From the NCBI GenBank assembly GCA_023053545.1, contig JAKZAN010000005.1:9424001-9488000 (forward strand): a stretch of 64,000 bases of DNA, written 5' to 3'. Positions 53,289 through 64,000 of the stretch are shown piece after piece. The position numbers and the translations under genes were made by a program. The notes under the pieces were generated by a model that made no database searches, was not told the origin of the DNA, and was given only the letters and a program-made list of their open reading frames with translations. Source of the DNA: Lepidurus packardi. Its lineage: Eukaryota > Arthropoda > Branchiopoda > Notostraca > Triopsidae. How positions within the stretch are numbered: position 1 is the stretch's first letter; each line of letters opens with the position of its first letter.

Positions 53289-53747
53289 ATGAGGCCCATC
53301 ACGCCAGCTGCTTCATTCCCAAGCGATAAACTTCCACTGAAAATTTACCAGCTGACAAATGAGAATTCTTTTGCGTCAGAAAAGGTCTTTTCAATGAGAG
53401 CAATTAAAAAAATTAATATGGCAGGTTTTGCTTTTATAGACACAGTGCTACTATATCAAATGTATGCACTAGAAGAAACCGAGAATACCGAGACAAATAT
53501 AGCGAGACAAATATACCGAGCAAATATACCGAAACAAATGTTCCGAGCTAACATGCTCTCTAAAGCCATATTATCTTTATCGAGCTTATTATCTTTATTG
53601 AGTATCATGCATCTTTATATCAATGGCAATATACTTAGTCTAATCAGAAGAGCTATATATACTTTCTTACTCTTTATGTATTCATTAGTCGGTTCCTCGC
53701 AATTCTGCGACTTAGTGATTTCTTCAAAACTCTGGAAAAATTGGTAA
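53289..53747 (+). other. Isolated 152-codon open frame upstream of carbonic anhydrase (doubtful)
   Basis: ATG to TAA, open across a 14-bp tandem repeat (53,479-53,548). The translation is Ile/Leu/Ser-rich with a hydrophobic end and matches nothing I know. It stops 13 bases before the carbonic anhydrase ATG, where that gene's promoter and 5' UTR should be. A TATATATA at about 53,654 lies within it. I think it is chance, but it is the longest unexplained frame in the gene-dense half. Confidence 0.15.
53479..53548. repeat. 14-bp tandem repeat (CCGAGACAAATATA)
   Basis: About five units: CCGAGAATA, CCGAGACAAATATA, GCGAGACAAATATA, CCGAGCAAATATA, CCGAAACAAATGTT, then CCGAGC. A second pair (TTATCTTTATYGAG) follows at about 53,571-53,600. 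Confidence 0.85.
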
Positions 53748-53759
53748 AAACAACACAAG

Positions 53760-55111
53760 ATGCTTAGATTGTGTTTTGCAGTTGTCTTTCGGGTGATTGT
53801 GATATCATTCCATTTATTTTTGATTGGACCAACTGAAGGAGCGTTAGTTCTGAAAAAGCCGCTTCAAAATTATCACTATGAAGTAACATTTGAACATATC
53901 TTTTTGGATGAAATAACAAATGTCCTTGCTTGACAATAGGGTCCAGTTTTTGGTGATGCGAACATAAAGATAAGCAGTAAGATATAACACTAAAAAGATT
54001 TAGAGTTTTCTTTTACATTACTTTGCTTGTTTAGACAGTAATGGAAACTGGAGCTATGCAGGTAAAACATTAGAAGCAGGTTTAAGAAAAAGGTATAATT
54101 AGCAATGCGTTCTGGAAGAGGTGGACCACTGGGGAGACTTGTACCCGACATGTGGTGGAAGTCGACAGTCCCCAATTGTCGTCGATCCCAACACAGTTTT
54201 AAGTTATACGTGCGAATCGTTAAACTTTACTGGTTACGGAAATGGAAGGAACGCAAAAATACAGAACACTGGAAAGAGTCGTAAGTATATTCTAGTTTCG
54301 AGTTATCGAATTATTATCTAGTTATATATTATCTAGTTTCGAATTATTTAAATTCGAGAGGATGTGCGTTATATACTTCTGCTCATTTTTACAGTAATGC
54401 TCACCCTGGAAGACGACTCTGCAGATGTGCCAACCATGTCAGGTGGTGGTTTAGTTGGGACATACATCTTTGCTCAAATGCATTTCCATTGGGGAAGTAA
54501 TGCAAACCAAGGGTCAGAACATGTGCTAGGTACTCAAAGATTCGCGGCGGAAGCTCACTTCGTACATTATAACTCAAAGTACGGCAGCTTCGACGACGCT
54601 CTTCATTACACAGATGGCGTTGCAGTTCTAGGAGTCTTAATTAGGGTAATGTTTTAAATAATAAACTATTTTGGGGTATTGTAGGCTTGCATAAATGGAA
54701 AATTAATAAATATTAGGAGACAATTGCGCCCAATTTGGCGTACGAACCTATTACGAGTGCACTAGAAGGCGTAAGGAATTCGGATTCGGAAGTTTTGTTG
54801 AAGAAACAGGTGACTTTAGCAAGTTTGCTTCCTGAAAATGTAAGCAGCTTTTACCGCTATGATGGTTCTTTGACGACACCTAATTGCGAAGAAGTTGTCA
54901 CCTGGACTGTTCTAGAGGACTCGGTCTCCCTAGGTTCGTCCCAGGTACGTAATACATCATACACAAAAAAATCAAAAACACTTTAACTGTCGGATGTTGA
55001 CTATAGATGTACCAGTTTCGCCATTTGCTGGACCATGATCACCGTCCTCTGGTGGACAATTACCGTCCTACCCAACCTCTGAATGGTCGCATTGTCTATG
55101 CGCGCCCCTGA
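53760..55111 (+). CDS. Secreted alpha-carbonic anhydrase
   Basis: Exons 53760-53882, 53940-53976, 54035-54061, 54119-54280, 54395-54645, 54717-54944 and 55007-55111 give 310 residues. Residues 1-28 are a hydrophobic signal peptide or anchor. The enzyme hydrates CO2 to bicarbonate. Zinc ligands His146, His148 (QMHFHWGS) and His171 (EAHFVHYN) are present, as are the gate residues Glu158 (SEHV) and Thr in SLTTPN. Cys74 (PTCGG) and the Cys in TTPNCEE are the conserved disulphide of secreted forms. The position of the proton-shuttle His64 of human CA II is Lys115 (NTGKSL). No GPI-type hydrophobic tail; it ends IVYARP. Exons 2 and 3 are tiny (37 and 27 bases) and rest on phase and good splice sites. 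Confidence 0.92.
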
Positions 55112-55667
55112 AATGTTGCCCGATAACGTGAAAGGCTAAAATTATTACAAACAAGACTATTACATGGAAATGTCCAGTCCTAATCTTGTATATAATGTAC
55201 TACTTGAGACATCAATGCCATAAAAATCTGCCGCTATACAGCTTACACACCGAAGCCCTGTACCACTTTAGTCAAATTCAAATATACCTAAACTAGACGC
55301 ACGGGCTCATTTTCCTCGCCAAAATCATACTAATATATGGACTAGAAAATTATAAAACTACTGTAGTTAATAAGATCTTAAGTCTGTTCAAGTTAAATAG
55401 CAATCTTCTCTGTTTAATTATTTCGTAATAACTTATCCCAAAACCCTTGTCGGATTTATGCTTCTTTTGGTTCAGTATTTAGCTATTCGAAAATTAATCT
55501 TACCGCATTTCGCAGCTCGCTGCTTACCCACGCTCGCTTTCCAAGACCAAGACGGCACTGGATGTGTTGGTGTTGTAAACGTGAAAACTGTAAAATAAGA
55601 ACAAAAATAACCAACAGCTTGGGTGAATATCGTGTCATTTTTCCTGTCAACGGGATAGACAGAAAAC

Positions 55668-58088
55668 ATGACTGCTCACGATCAAATGAGAGCTATGCTG
55701 GATCAGCTTATGGGGACAGGTCGAAATGGTAAAAACTTAGTAATGACTTAAGTACAACAAATACATTTTCTTGCAAGGACATTCCCGGCTATTAAAATTT
55801 GCTCAAACGGCACTTTTGGATTCCCAACAGCATGAAACAGTAAGGAACTCAATAACGAATAGGAAATATGGAATGCTGTACAAGAACTTACAAAAAAGGC
55901 AACCACTCGTTAAATACATGACACATTTCAACATTCAAGCAAAGAATATAGCGGAGCTTATCATCTGCCAGAATATTAATGGCAGTCGTGGAGGCCGCCA
56001 CGATTGTTTTCCACATCTGTTTCCTTTCGTATTACTTCATAGTTCTTTGTCCTGCCATCTGTAGCGTAATTATGCTCTTAAGAGTTACTAACCATTGGAT
56101 CTTTGATTTTTCCACAGGCGAAAATAGCAAGTTCCATGTCAAGTTCGACGATCCCAAAGTCTGTAAGAGTTTCCTGCTCGGCTGCTGTCCTCACGAAATT
56201 CTGGCCTCAACCGTAAGTATTAGCTTATATGTCTCTTTGCGTTAAACTGATTTGCTCGGAAAGAATGATCGTAATTTGTTGAGAAAAAAATTTAACAAAA
56301 TATAAATAAGGCCAGAATTACCAAGCTGAGCTATTCCTGTATTTGTCGTCATGTTTAGCTGCTGTTTCGGTAGTTGCTAAAAGTTCACTATTAATTGGAT
56401 GGTTCACTAGCAGAGGCCTCGCTACTTGAAAAGGGGGGGCTCAATGCTATGCCTTGCCGGTCTTCATTGTCTTTGTCTTAAATTCCATCTCCTTACCATG
56501 GTTTCTCTAATACGTAAGTACAGTTTATGGCAGTGGTGCGTTGCCATTACTTTTTAAAACAGTTTCCAAAAAAGTACCAAAAAAAAAATAGAAAACTTCC
56601 CAAACAAACAAAAAAATCATGTTTCGAATAGTTTTGTACCTTTGGCGTTGAGGGTTTACACTTGTTCTACGTGCTGGAGTAGTAAGTTGACACATATTCC
56701 GAACAATAATATCAGGACATAATGATTATCATTTCATCCACATCTTTGTGTGGGTTGGTACTTGCATTGACTGCGCCATTATTTTCCCCCCTTAAGAAAA
56801 AAGACAGAAAAAATATTCATTTGGGTGTTGGGTAAGTGTTTGCCTGTTTCAACACAAGGTTTTACTTTCATGTTCTGCTCCGTAAGATCGACGTTTAATT
56901 ATCCTCGGAGGTCTTCAACGAAAACGTATGTATTCGCACACCAATGTTAATTGCGTTCCCTTTTAAATATAGCGGATGGATTTGGGTGAGTGCCAGAAAA
57001 TTCACGATTTAGCTCTGCGAGCCGACTATGAAAAAGCTGCGCTGACCAAAGACTACGGCTACGATATAGACGTAAGCGTATTATTAGTATCACCATTAAA
57101 TTTAAAAATTAGAAAGCCTTTTAGGGCTAGGTTTTATTTATTTTTAGTAAGTTTGAAATATCTGGATTCGGAAACTCGAGCTGACCCGCGGCAGAACCAC
57201 CAACGGTTCAGCGTTGGCGGTTCGGTTGCGGTTTGGTGTTTCCTGAACTACGTTATTTTTCGAAATTCCTTTCCATATTAGTCAAAGAATGCAAATATTA
57301 TGTCCAACTATTCAGAAGAAATGCATTTCAACTGACATTTTGGATTTGGATTTTAGGCTATGGAACATTTGCAGTCTTTTATTAGCGATTGTGACCGTCG
57401 CACGGAAGCGGCAAAGAAACGTCTCGCAGAGACACAAGAAGAACTCACGGCTGAGGTAGCAGGCAAGGCAAACAAGGTCCATGAGCTGGCTGAAAATATT
57501 GGACAAAAGTTAGCCAAAGCCGAGCATATGGGGGCGGAAGGTTTAGTAGAAGAGTCCATGAAAATGATGGAGGAAGTAGAGGATATCCGTAAGAAAAAGG
57601 TGCAAGCAGAGTTGGACTACAGGAATTCCATGCCGGCGTCGACATATCAACAGCAAAAGTTACGTGTTTGCGAAGTTTGCTCTGCCTATTTGGGCATCCA
57701 TGATAATGACCGCCGTTTGGCTGATCATTTTGGGGGTAAATTGCATTTGGGCTTCATCAAGATCCGAGAGAAGCTGGCCGACCTCTTGATCCGTGTCAAA
57801 GATCGACGCAAGAAACGCGAAGACTTGCCGATTGAGGAAGGGCCTTCCCGTGAGGTACGGGACAAACGTGATGATCGCGAACGCGACCGCCGAGGCAAAG
57901 ATCACCGCAGACACGATCGGGAGAGGGAGCGAACTGATCGTCGACAGGATCGAAGAAGGTCCAGGGACCGCGAGCGAGACCGCGACCGCAAACGCCATTC
58001 GGAGAAAGACGCGCGCAGGCGGTCTCGCAGTCGCTCGACAAGTCGCTCGCGTCGTAAGTCTGACGTTACAAGTTCGAAAGACGAATAA
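55668..58088 (+). CDS. LUC7L: LUC7-like U1 snRNP splicing factor
   Basis: Exons 55668-55728, 56118-56212, 56973-57071 and 57357-58088 give 328 residues. The N-terminus MTAHDQMRAMLDQLMGTGRNG and FDDPKVCKSFLLGCCPHEIL carry the first CCCH-type finger. A long coiled coil with TEAAKKRLAETQ follows, then the second finger, RVCEVCSAYLGIHDNDRRLADHF, at about 185-215. The C-terminus is an Arg/Asp/Glu/Ser-rich (RS/RD) tail. LUC7 proteins sit on U1 snRNP and help choose 5' splice sites, in the nucleus. Human LUC7L is slightly longer (about 371), mainly in the tail. Intron 2 is 760 bases and intron 3, 285 bases. The 3' end meets fascin head-on. Confidence 0.96.
57194..57223. repeat. 12-bp hairpin in LUC7L intron 3
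   Basis: GAACCACCAACG and CGTTGGCGGTTC flank a 6-base loop (GTTCAG), with one mismatch. Flanking CGGTTCGGTTGCGG adds further weak pairing. GC-rich for this region. Confidence 0.6.
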
Positions 58089-58216
58089 GTTTTTTAATTT
58101 CCTTGAAGCATGCTGCCGGATTCTGGTTCAACTTTACATTTGCTTGCACTATTTAGGAATTCTGCAGGCCTTTTTCTCAAGTGTTTTTTTTCTTTTGTTT
58201 ACAAAGTTGTGAGGTT

Positions 58217-58222
58217 AATAAA
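58217..58222 (+). terminator. LUC7L: Candidate LUC7L poly-A signal AATAAA
   Basis: 129 bases after the LUC7L stop. A second AATAAA at 58,568-58,573 would extend LUC7L transcripts to the edge of the fascin coding region. Confidence 0.5.
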
Positions 58223-58239
58223 CGTGCGGGATTGGAAGT

Positions 58240-58245
58240 TTTATT
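58240..58245 (-). terminator. sn: Candidate fascin poly-A signal
   Basis: TTTATT on plus reads AATAAA on minus, 335 bases beyond the fascin stop and only 18 bases from the LUC7L signal on the other strand. Confidence 0.45.
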
Positions 58246-58579
58246 TCGCCATTATGCAAAAACAGGACAGACAATAGAATACACACCATCTGAGCAGAAA
58301 AGTTTGAGATTCATGATTTTTCGGGGAACTGTGTTTCAATACTTTAAAGTCTTCCAAGAATATTTTAAACAAAACGAGAAGGCGACAAGCACTCAAAATT
58401 TGGCGTATGTTTTAGTTTTTCTCAACCATAGAACAATTGGACTGAAGCCACAACTAAAGAAAAGCAGAAGCTGATCACAAAAGGATAATATAAAAAACTT
58501 ATAACTGTTTCAGAAAAAACTTCTTTTTTATACGAAAGTGGGGTACAAGAACCAAGGAAAAAATTAGAATAAAGAAGAC

Positions 58580-60594
58580 TCAGAACTCCCAGAGCGTAGC
58601 CGTTGAAGGGTCATCGCTGCCTGCACTAAAACCTCCGTTTTTGCCGGCCATCAAATAAGAACCGTTGGTCAGCTTGATGCAAATGCGAGAAGGTTCCCGG
58701 AGTTCCAGGTAGAAACTTTCAGGCGTGTCAGCGTCAGCGCTAACTCCATCTCCAGAAGATTGCCAGAATTGGCCTTTTTGACCTACAAAACATTTTGGTT
58801 GTTGTAGCAAAACCTGTTCCGTTTTCTTATTCACTTTTTGTACCAGTTTATAGCTTACTTTTAAAGAAGACAGCTCCCTTGGCTCCACGCTCCACTTGAA
58901 TGGTTTCATAATTTGCTTTGTTGCTCTCCAGCTTGTTAGACCCACTCTTGAAGCCAACAAAGCCTTGGTCACACTTTAACACCAGTATTGGCCTAAGCAC
59001 AGACAACGAAACAAAAGCCTTTAAAATGTAACAGCTAAGACACGAGACTCTAAACATGCTGAAAATTGGTTCTTTTTTGTCTACCTATTGATAAGATAAA
59101 AGTAGAATTTGGTTGCTTCGTCTACGGCTTCACTGTTGGCGAAAAGGTGCCCGGATTTCTTCGTTGCCACGTATTTGCCATTATTGGCGCGAAAGACGAC
59201 AGAGCCATCTGGTTGCCAGTTCATCTCCAAGAGTGCATTCGAGGACCTACAAGTGTTCCCGAACAAACGTTTATACATCTGAAATTCCTAACAAAATAGA
59301 AAGTTGGATTATTAGAATTGCTTCTACTTTTTGGAAGTGGATGCTTGAATGCCGCCAGCAGTTTCTAGACTCCAGTAGGCATCAGTCATTGTCCGCAAGT
59401 ACCATCGCTTGGTTACGCTATCAAACTCTAACTGGAACGTTTCATCTTTGGAAATTTCATCTTGATTTGCTGTCACGTCCACTCCTATTTAATAAACAAA
59501 GAAGGACCATGTATACCTGTCGATGACTACGGCAATATAAACATAAAAAAACATAGCAAAATAGAGTAGCTTGGGGGTGTCTGTTTTGGAACTAATCAAA
59601 GCGTATAAATGTTGTCATCTGGTCGATTTTACGGCCGTATACCTTGCTTAACAGAGACATATCTGCCATTCATGGCGGAAACGAACGCCGCCTGAGGCAG
59701 GGAATCTTCCAAAGTAAATAACTCATCCTTGGTCACGGCGCTGGAACGGGTTTTGAGCACCGCTTTAGAGCCAATGGGTGCCAAGAATAATCCTTGGATG
59801 TCACGAAGTGCTAGTTGCCCATTATGATATTCCAAGGAGAAAAGACAATCTCTTGAACACGTGTCCACCAGTCGGCCATCCCGGAGCAAGTACTTGTTGT
59901 TACAGGTATGAATCGCGTATTTGTGATCTTCTTCGCGAAACTCCAAAGTGAATAGCGTATCGGCGCCCCAGGGAATGTTGCTGTCCACGTAAATTTCATC
60001 GCCGGCTTCAGACAGATGGGCAAAGCGCTTCCTTCCTACTGAGCGGAGGTTGACTTGAGGGCGGGCTGCCAGATGGACCCACCTAAATAGCGTGAAGACG
60101 CACAACAAAAGTTGAAGAGTTCTCAGTTCATTCTTTTGACGCTTTTCTTTCTGTTTTTTTAATTAAATTTTTCATTTTTACCACAACTCCGAGTCGCCAG
60201 CTGTTTTGGCCGAGCAAGTCAGCTTGTCAGGGCCGGCGCCGATGAAATAGCCACGAGTGGTGTTGCGGAAAGCCCAGCGTCCCTTTTCATCCGCGACGAC
60301 GATTTCAAAACGAGCCCCCGCATCTTTCTCTTCATTTTCGCAAGTAACGTTGCCGTACTGGTCCACGGATAAGTATTTGTCCAGATGTGATCGTAGACAG
60401 ACGGCTTCAGTGGCGTCAGCGCCATACGGTTCCAGCGTCCAGAGTTGTTTCTTTTTCAAGGCGACGCCGTTAGAGTTAACCTTAAAGCCGAACGTCTCGG
60501 CGGTGAGGTATCGACCCGAGGAAGCGTTTAACAGGCCCACTACCCAGCATCCTTGTGCTGCGCAAGCGCCGCCTTCAGCCGCCAGCCCATTCAT
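58580..60594 (-). CDS. sn: Fascin (singed), actin-bundling protein
   Basis: Minus-strand exons 60594-60182, 60082-59643, 59484-59328, 59246-59085, 58992-58859 and 58782-58580 give 502 residues, close to human fascin (493) and Drosophila singed (512). Four beta-trefoil repeats are recognisable: GLLNASSGRYLTAETFGFKV, PQVNLRSVGRKRFAHLSEAGDEI, FQLEFDSVTKRWYLRT with RANNGKYVATKKSGHL, and VGFKSGSNKL with the C-terminal TATLWEF. Fascin cross-links actin filaments into tight parallel bundles in bristles, filopodia and nurse cells. ATG lies 9 bases inside an exon whose acceptor (TTTTATAG, exon from 60,603) shows an intron in the 5' UTR. The serine before LKKKQ, the regulatory phosphosite in human (Ser39), is Ala45 here. 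Confidence 0.96.
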
Positions 60595-60603
60595 GATTAC
60601 CGC

Positions 60604-63600
60604 CTATAAAAGTTTGACAAAACCAAACAAAAGAACGTATCATTATGGATGGAAATGCATGACAAGAGAACGAATTAGGGGCGACAGTGCGACATAACGA
60701 CGCCCATAAATACCATAAATCCTGCTCAAGACAATTCGTCAAACATGGCAATTATTGTTCAAGATTTAGGGACCCACACGGGAACGGAAGTGATCAATAC
60801 TTGGCAGTTCGGGTCAAAGGGGGTTGGTTGCGCATAACTAAATGGAAGAGCGAAACAGGAAGAGCGAGGGCGTGGCTAATGTTTTTGAAAGAGGCAAAGC
60901 TTCCCAAACGAAATTAGCTGTCACGTTAAATTACGCGATAATTTTTCACGCATTTTTTTCTGTAAAAGCCCCAGATGTTTGAGTTTTGGCACGTTCTGGC
61001 GCCACACAAGTTTCATGGAATGCCTACTGACAAGACCTACCCCCCTTCTTGTTGGCTTTATTACCCCACGGGGCAAGGTCCCTGAAAACCCTCTCCAACA
61101 GCTGCAAGTCCCGTTTTGGACTTTTCCTGTGCGAGGAAAAGACCCAAATTAGAAGCTTTTGAAAGGAAGCGCATGATTTTGCATCGGTTTTAGTTTAAAA
61201 GGCGCTACGAATGATGTATTTTCCTAATTTTTTACCGTAAGGCCTTTTAAACGTCTTAAATGGTCATTGAACTAAGCAAGGGTCACACTTATAAGTATTC
61301 TCCCCAGTTTTTTTTTGTGTGAAGAGGTAGTGGTGTTTATAAATAGCATCAAGTTTCCTAAAAAGAAGTTACAGTAGATATAAAAAATAGCCTTGGGTTA
61401 GGCTATGGTTCCTGGTTTGGATGAGGGGTTACGAATATCAAACATCTGTTGTGTGTAGTAACACACTGTACTACATTCCTTTTTAAGGTCAGAGAATTTT
61501 CACAAACCCATACTAGATCGCTTTATCGGTTAGTTCCTCTTCTGCCAACGTTCACCAAAGCTAGCTCCCGAAACAGGGATTTTCTTTGACCGCAAAAATG
61601 TGGGTTTCCCGGAAATTGCTCGGCTTTGCTGCGTTCTTCGTCCAAAGGGGGGTTTGAAAAGACACGGGTCTTTGCTTCTTGGTTAAGTGACATTCATGCA
61701 AAAAAAGGTTAAAGAAAATATACAATAAAAGAGTCCATTAAAATGTTACAAGCGCAAGAATTTCCTTCTGTCAATGATCCGTGCATATCTCGACAATCTG
61801 GAGACGCAAAACAGAACCGTCTTTTTTTTCAAGTATTTGTCTATCCCACTCCCAAACCAGACACGCTCTTCTTAATACAAGTCCCTTATATGCGATGAAA
61901 ACGCTTTGTTGTCGTAGGGAGAGGGAGGGGGAGGGTGGGCGGAGGGAAAACGGCAGATGGACGCCGGAGAGAGCAGCGCAAGCCTCCAGCCTCATTTGAA
62001 TATTCGGGTTGATTGCTTTTTTTGGAACGTCTCATAAATCTTGGGCATCTATTGATACAACTGATTGAGTTAATATGAATTTGAATTTAATAATGTAACT
62101 TGAATTTGGAACTTGTTTTTGATCGTGTAACTGGAAGTTTTTCAAATTTTTAGAATTTCAAATTTCCTCAATTGCCAATTCTGTTTACGGAATTTCAAAT
62201 TTTGGAGCTTCAGGGGTAGTTTCGGCTAGTGAAGTTATTACTACGAACATCTTCAGGCGGGGGAGGGTGGGAAGTTTTGACAGGAAATTGTACCCAGCCC
62301 CTTTAACCCCCGTTGGGTTCGAAGTCTAGTCGGAGTGACTGAACCAAGCCAAATCTATTTTTTTTTTAGGAGAAACGACAGGTTTTCTCTCTTTTTCTAA
62401 GGATTTGTCGAGTGCAAGGAAACTTCCGAGTGAGTACACGCACGTGTTTCTCCTGAGGTAGGTTTTTTTCTTTTTATTTATTTCCTGTGGGATTCCCTGT
62501 AGCGAATAGCGATATTGCGATGCTGTATATAGCGACACAGCGACGCAATGGTTTACCTCGGATGTGTTTTGAGAAGGCTTGATATGGGGCACAATCAATA
62601 CCGCACAATAATCCTTTTGAATGCTGGTTCTGTTTCACTTATTGTAGATTTCGTTCGGTGCTCAGCGAACTTTTTGAATGTATGGACGTGGTTTTCGCGG
62701 CGAATTAACTGGTCTACGATAGCAGTTCTTCAGTCTCGCGTTTTAGTGCTTTGTGCTTTCAGGCACTACACGAACACTACTGACGGCAAGGGAAGCAAAA
62801 CCACGAAGGAACCTAAAATCCAATGCCAATGCCACCGCGGCTGACAATGTAAAGACTGACGTCCGCCAGGGGCACTTTTCGACGTTTTACGAGTTGTAGT
62901 CCGTGTATGAAACTAGATGGCATGAGCTGATTGACAAATACTCTCCTCCCATTTTAAAACTTTTTCGATTTTGAGATTGGGTAGTATTTGGTCCTGATCG
63001 AACAAGGAAATCTTGAGAATTTTCAATGCTTTTTTCGAGTTTTATTGTTTGTTAAGTTGAATTCAAATCGTGTGGGCTTTTTTTTAATGAAACTGGTGGA
63101 CAAGATAACAGTGGTGTTGAAAAGCGAAGAGTTGGGTTTTAAACCAAAGGAATTAGTCGTGATAAACTTGGCCAAAAATGTACAACGACCTCTTGCTTTT
63201 TAACCCTTCCTTCGAGTTTGAAAAAAAAATTGTTGCATTTATTTGACACTTGAATAACGGAATGTTTTGGAATTCCAACCCGTTTCGGTCATCAGGGTCG
63301 AGTGAACCGAATTTCCGGTTCGATATGCAAACTATGACTCATTTTGCACATTAGTCCCAGATTTCCTTTTATTTTTAATTTTTAGTTATTTCAAGGTTCT
63401 TTGTATTTCCTGTTTTATAAAGATGTCCACATCAAAAGGTTGACTAAACGAATTACCAACTTGACAAATCCGACAATCAAGCCCTTGCTAGGAGTTGATT
63501 GTCGTGTTTGTGGACAATCAACTCCATTCACGCCCAAAAAAACACCATGGGTTTTCTTTGGACGCGAAATTAATTTATAATTTAAACGGAATTCGTTCTG

Positions 63601-63636
63601 TATTTACTACTTAGTGACATTTTTGTGATAGTTATT
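60604..63636. other. Region upstream of fascin, no gene recognised
   Basis: Should include the fascin 5' UTR intron and promoter, whose ends I cannot fix. Open frames are at most 98 codons and unlike known proteins. Simple patches only: (GGGA)-rich at 61,917-61,945 and AT-rich runs around 62,080-62,200. Confidence 0.55.
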
Positions 63637-63644
63637 AGTTAGAG
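63637..63644 (+). repeat. Target site duplication, left copy (AGTTAGAG)
   Basis: Identical to 63,798-63,805 on the other side of the MITE; eight bases, as hAT insertion makes. Confidence 0.9.
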
Positions 63645-63797
63645 CAGTGGTTCGGAAACTTTTTCGTTCGTGGTGCACTAACAGTATCCTTAATTCGCCG
63701 CGACGCCCCGCAGAACATATGCCTATATCTTCCGTGGCGTGCTTCAAGCCCACTGCGGCGCACCAGGGCGCCGCGACGCGCAGTTTGAGAACTACTG
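63645..63797. mobile_element. hAT-type MITE, 153 bp
   Basis: Left end CAGTGGTTCGGAAACT and right end, read inward, CAGTAGTTCTCAAACT match at 13 of 16 bases. CAGTGGTTCTCAAACT is a typical hAT terminus. The element is flanked by perfect 8-bp direct repeats AGTTAGAG (63,637-63,644 and 63,798-63,805), the target duplication size of hAT transposons. The inside is GC-rich (GCCGCGACGC and GCCGCGACGCGC) and has no coding frame, so it is non-autonomous. Confidence 0.9.
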
Positions 63798-63805
63798 AGT
63801 TAGAG
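63798..63805 (+). repeat. Target site duplication, right copy (AGTTAGAG)
   Basis: Perfect copy of the left duplication directly after the element end ACTACTG. Confidence 0.9.
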
Positions 63806-64000
63806 GAATTTAGACTGCAACTATATGTGCACTTCGAATACAAGCAAAATATAAGCACTAGAAAAACAACGTTGTATCGTCTTGGTTTGTTGGTCTCAAA
63901 CGACTAAAATGGCTGGATGCTTCAATTCTGCTTTTTAGTTCGATCAGCTGCTCCTCTGATCCTTGTCTCCTCCAAGTTGGCCAAAGAAAATAGAAATCCG

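Noticed and set aside
62988..63203. 71-codon plus-strand frame near the right end
   Set aside because: Begins at GTG in an AT-rich stretch, no motif, no splice support.

Overview
The window is nuclear DNA of an animal, almost certainly an arthropod and probably an insect. It is AT-rich, and its genes are split by many GT-AG introns, most of them 50-100 bases. Every recognisable protein is a metazoan family. The best species clue is an arthropod-type COUP-TF / Seven-up nuclear receptor. Coding exons were assembled by hand from open frames, GT/AG borders and phase. All complete multi-exon models below close in phase from ATG to stop.

Layout. 1-17.6 kb: no gene recognised; simple repeats and one weak SINE-like patch. 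17.6-18.6 kb: a GC-richer block in front of the first gene. 19.0-34.6 kb (+): seven-up/COUP-TF (svp) in five coding exons with 1.6, 7.2 and 5.3 kb introns. 36.4-41.6 kb (-): ARB2A/FAM172A in eight coding exons, tail-to-tail with svp. 42.2-44.4 kb (+): a PRPP-synthetase-associated protein (PRPSAP), head-to-head with ARB2A. 46.8-48.5 kb (+): an unnamed four-pass membrane protein with a Pro/Lys-rich repeat tail. 49.1-50.0 kb (+): an intronless six-finger C2H2 protein. 50.3-52.1 kb (-): an unrecognised, heavily glycosylated secreted protein with a PAN/apple-like start (first exon not found). 53.8-55.1 kb (+): an alpha-carbonic anhydrase. 55.7-58.1 kb (+): a LUC7-like U1 snRNP factor. 58.6-60.6 kb (-): fascin (singed), tail-to-tail with LUC7L. 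60.6-64 kb: no gene recognised, but a 153-bp hAT-type MITE with a perfect 8-bp target duplication.

The genes are not one pathway. The right half (41.5-60.6 kb) is a compact run of unrelated, mostly housekeeping genes. The left half looks like the regulatory territory of a developmental transcription factor: svp with large introns, a long gene-free flank, and the bystander gene ARB2A. ARB2A is, to my knowledge, also the convergent neighbour of NR2F1 in human. I regard that linkage as the most interesting feature of the window. No wholly new system was found; the best novelty candidates are the orphan secreted glycoprotein, the four-pass membrane protein, and two changed key residues (fascin Ser39 position, carbonic anhydrase His64 position).
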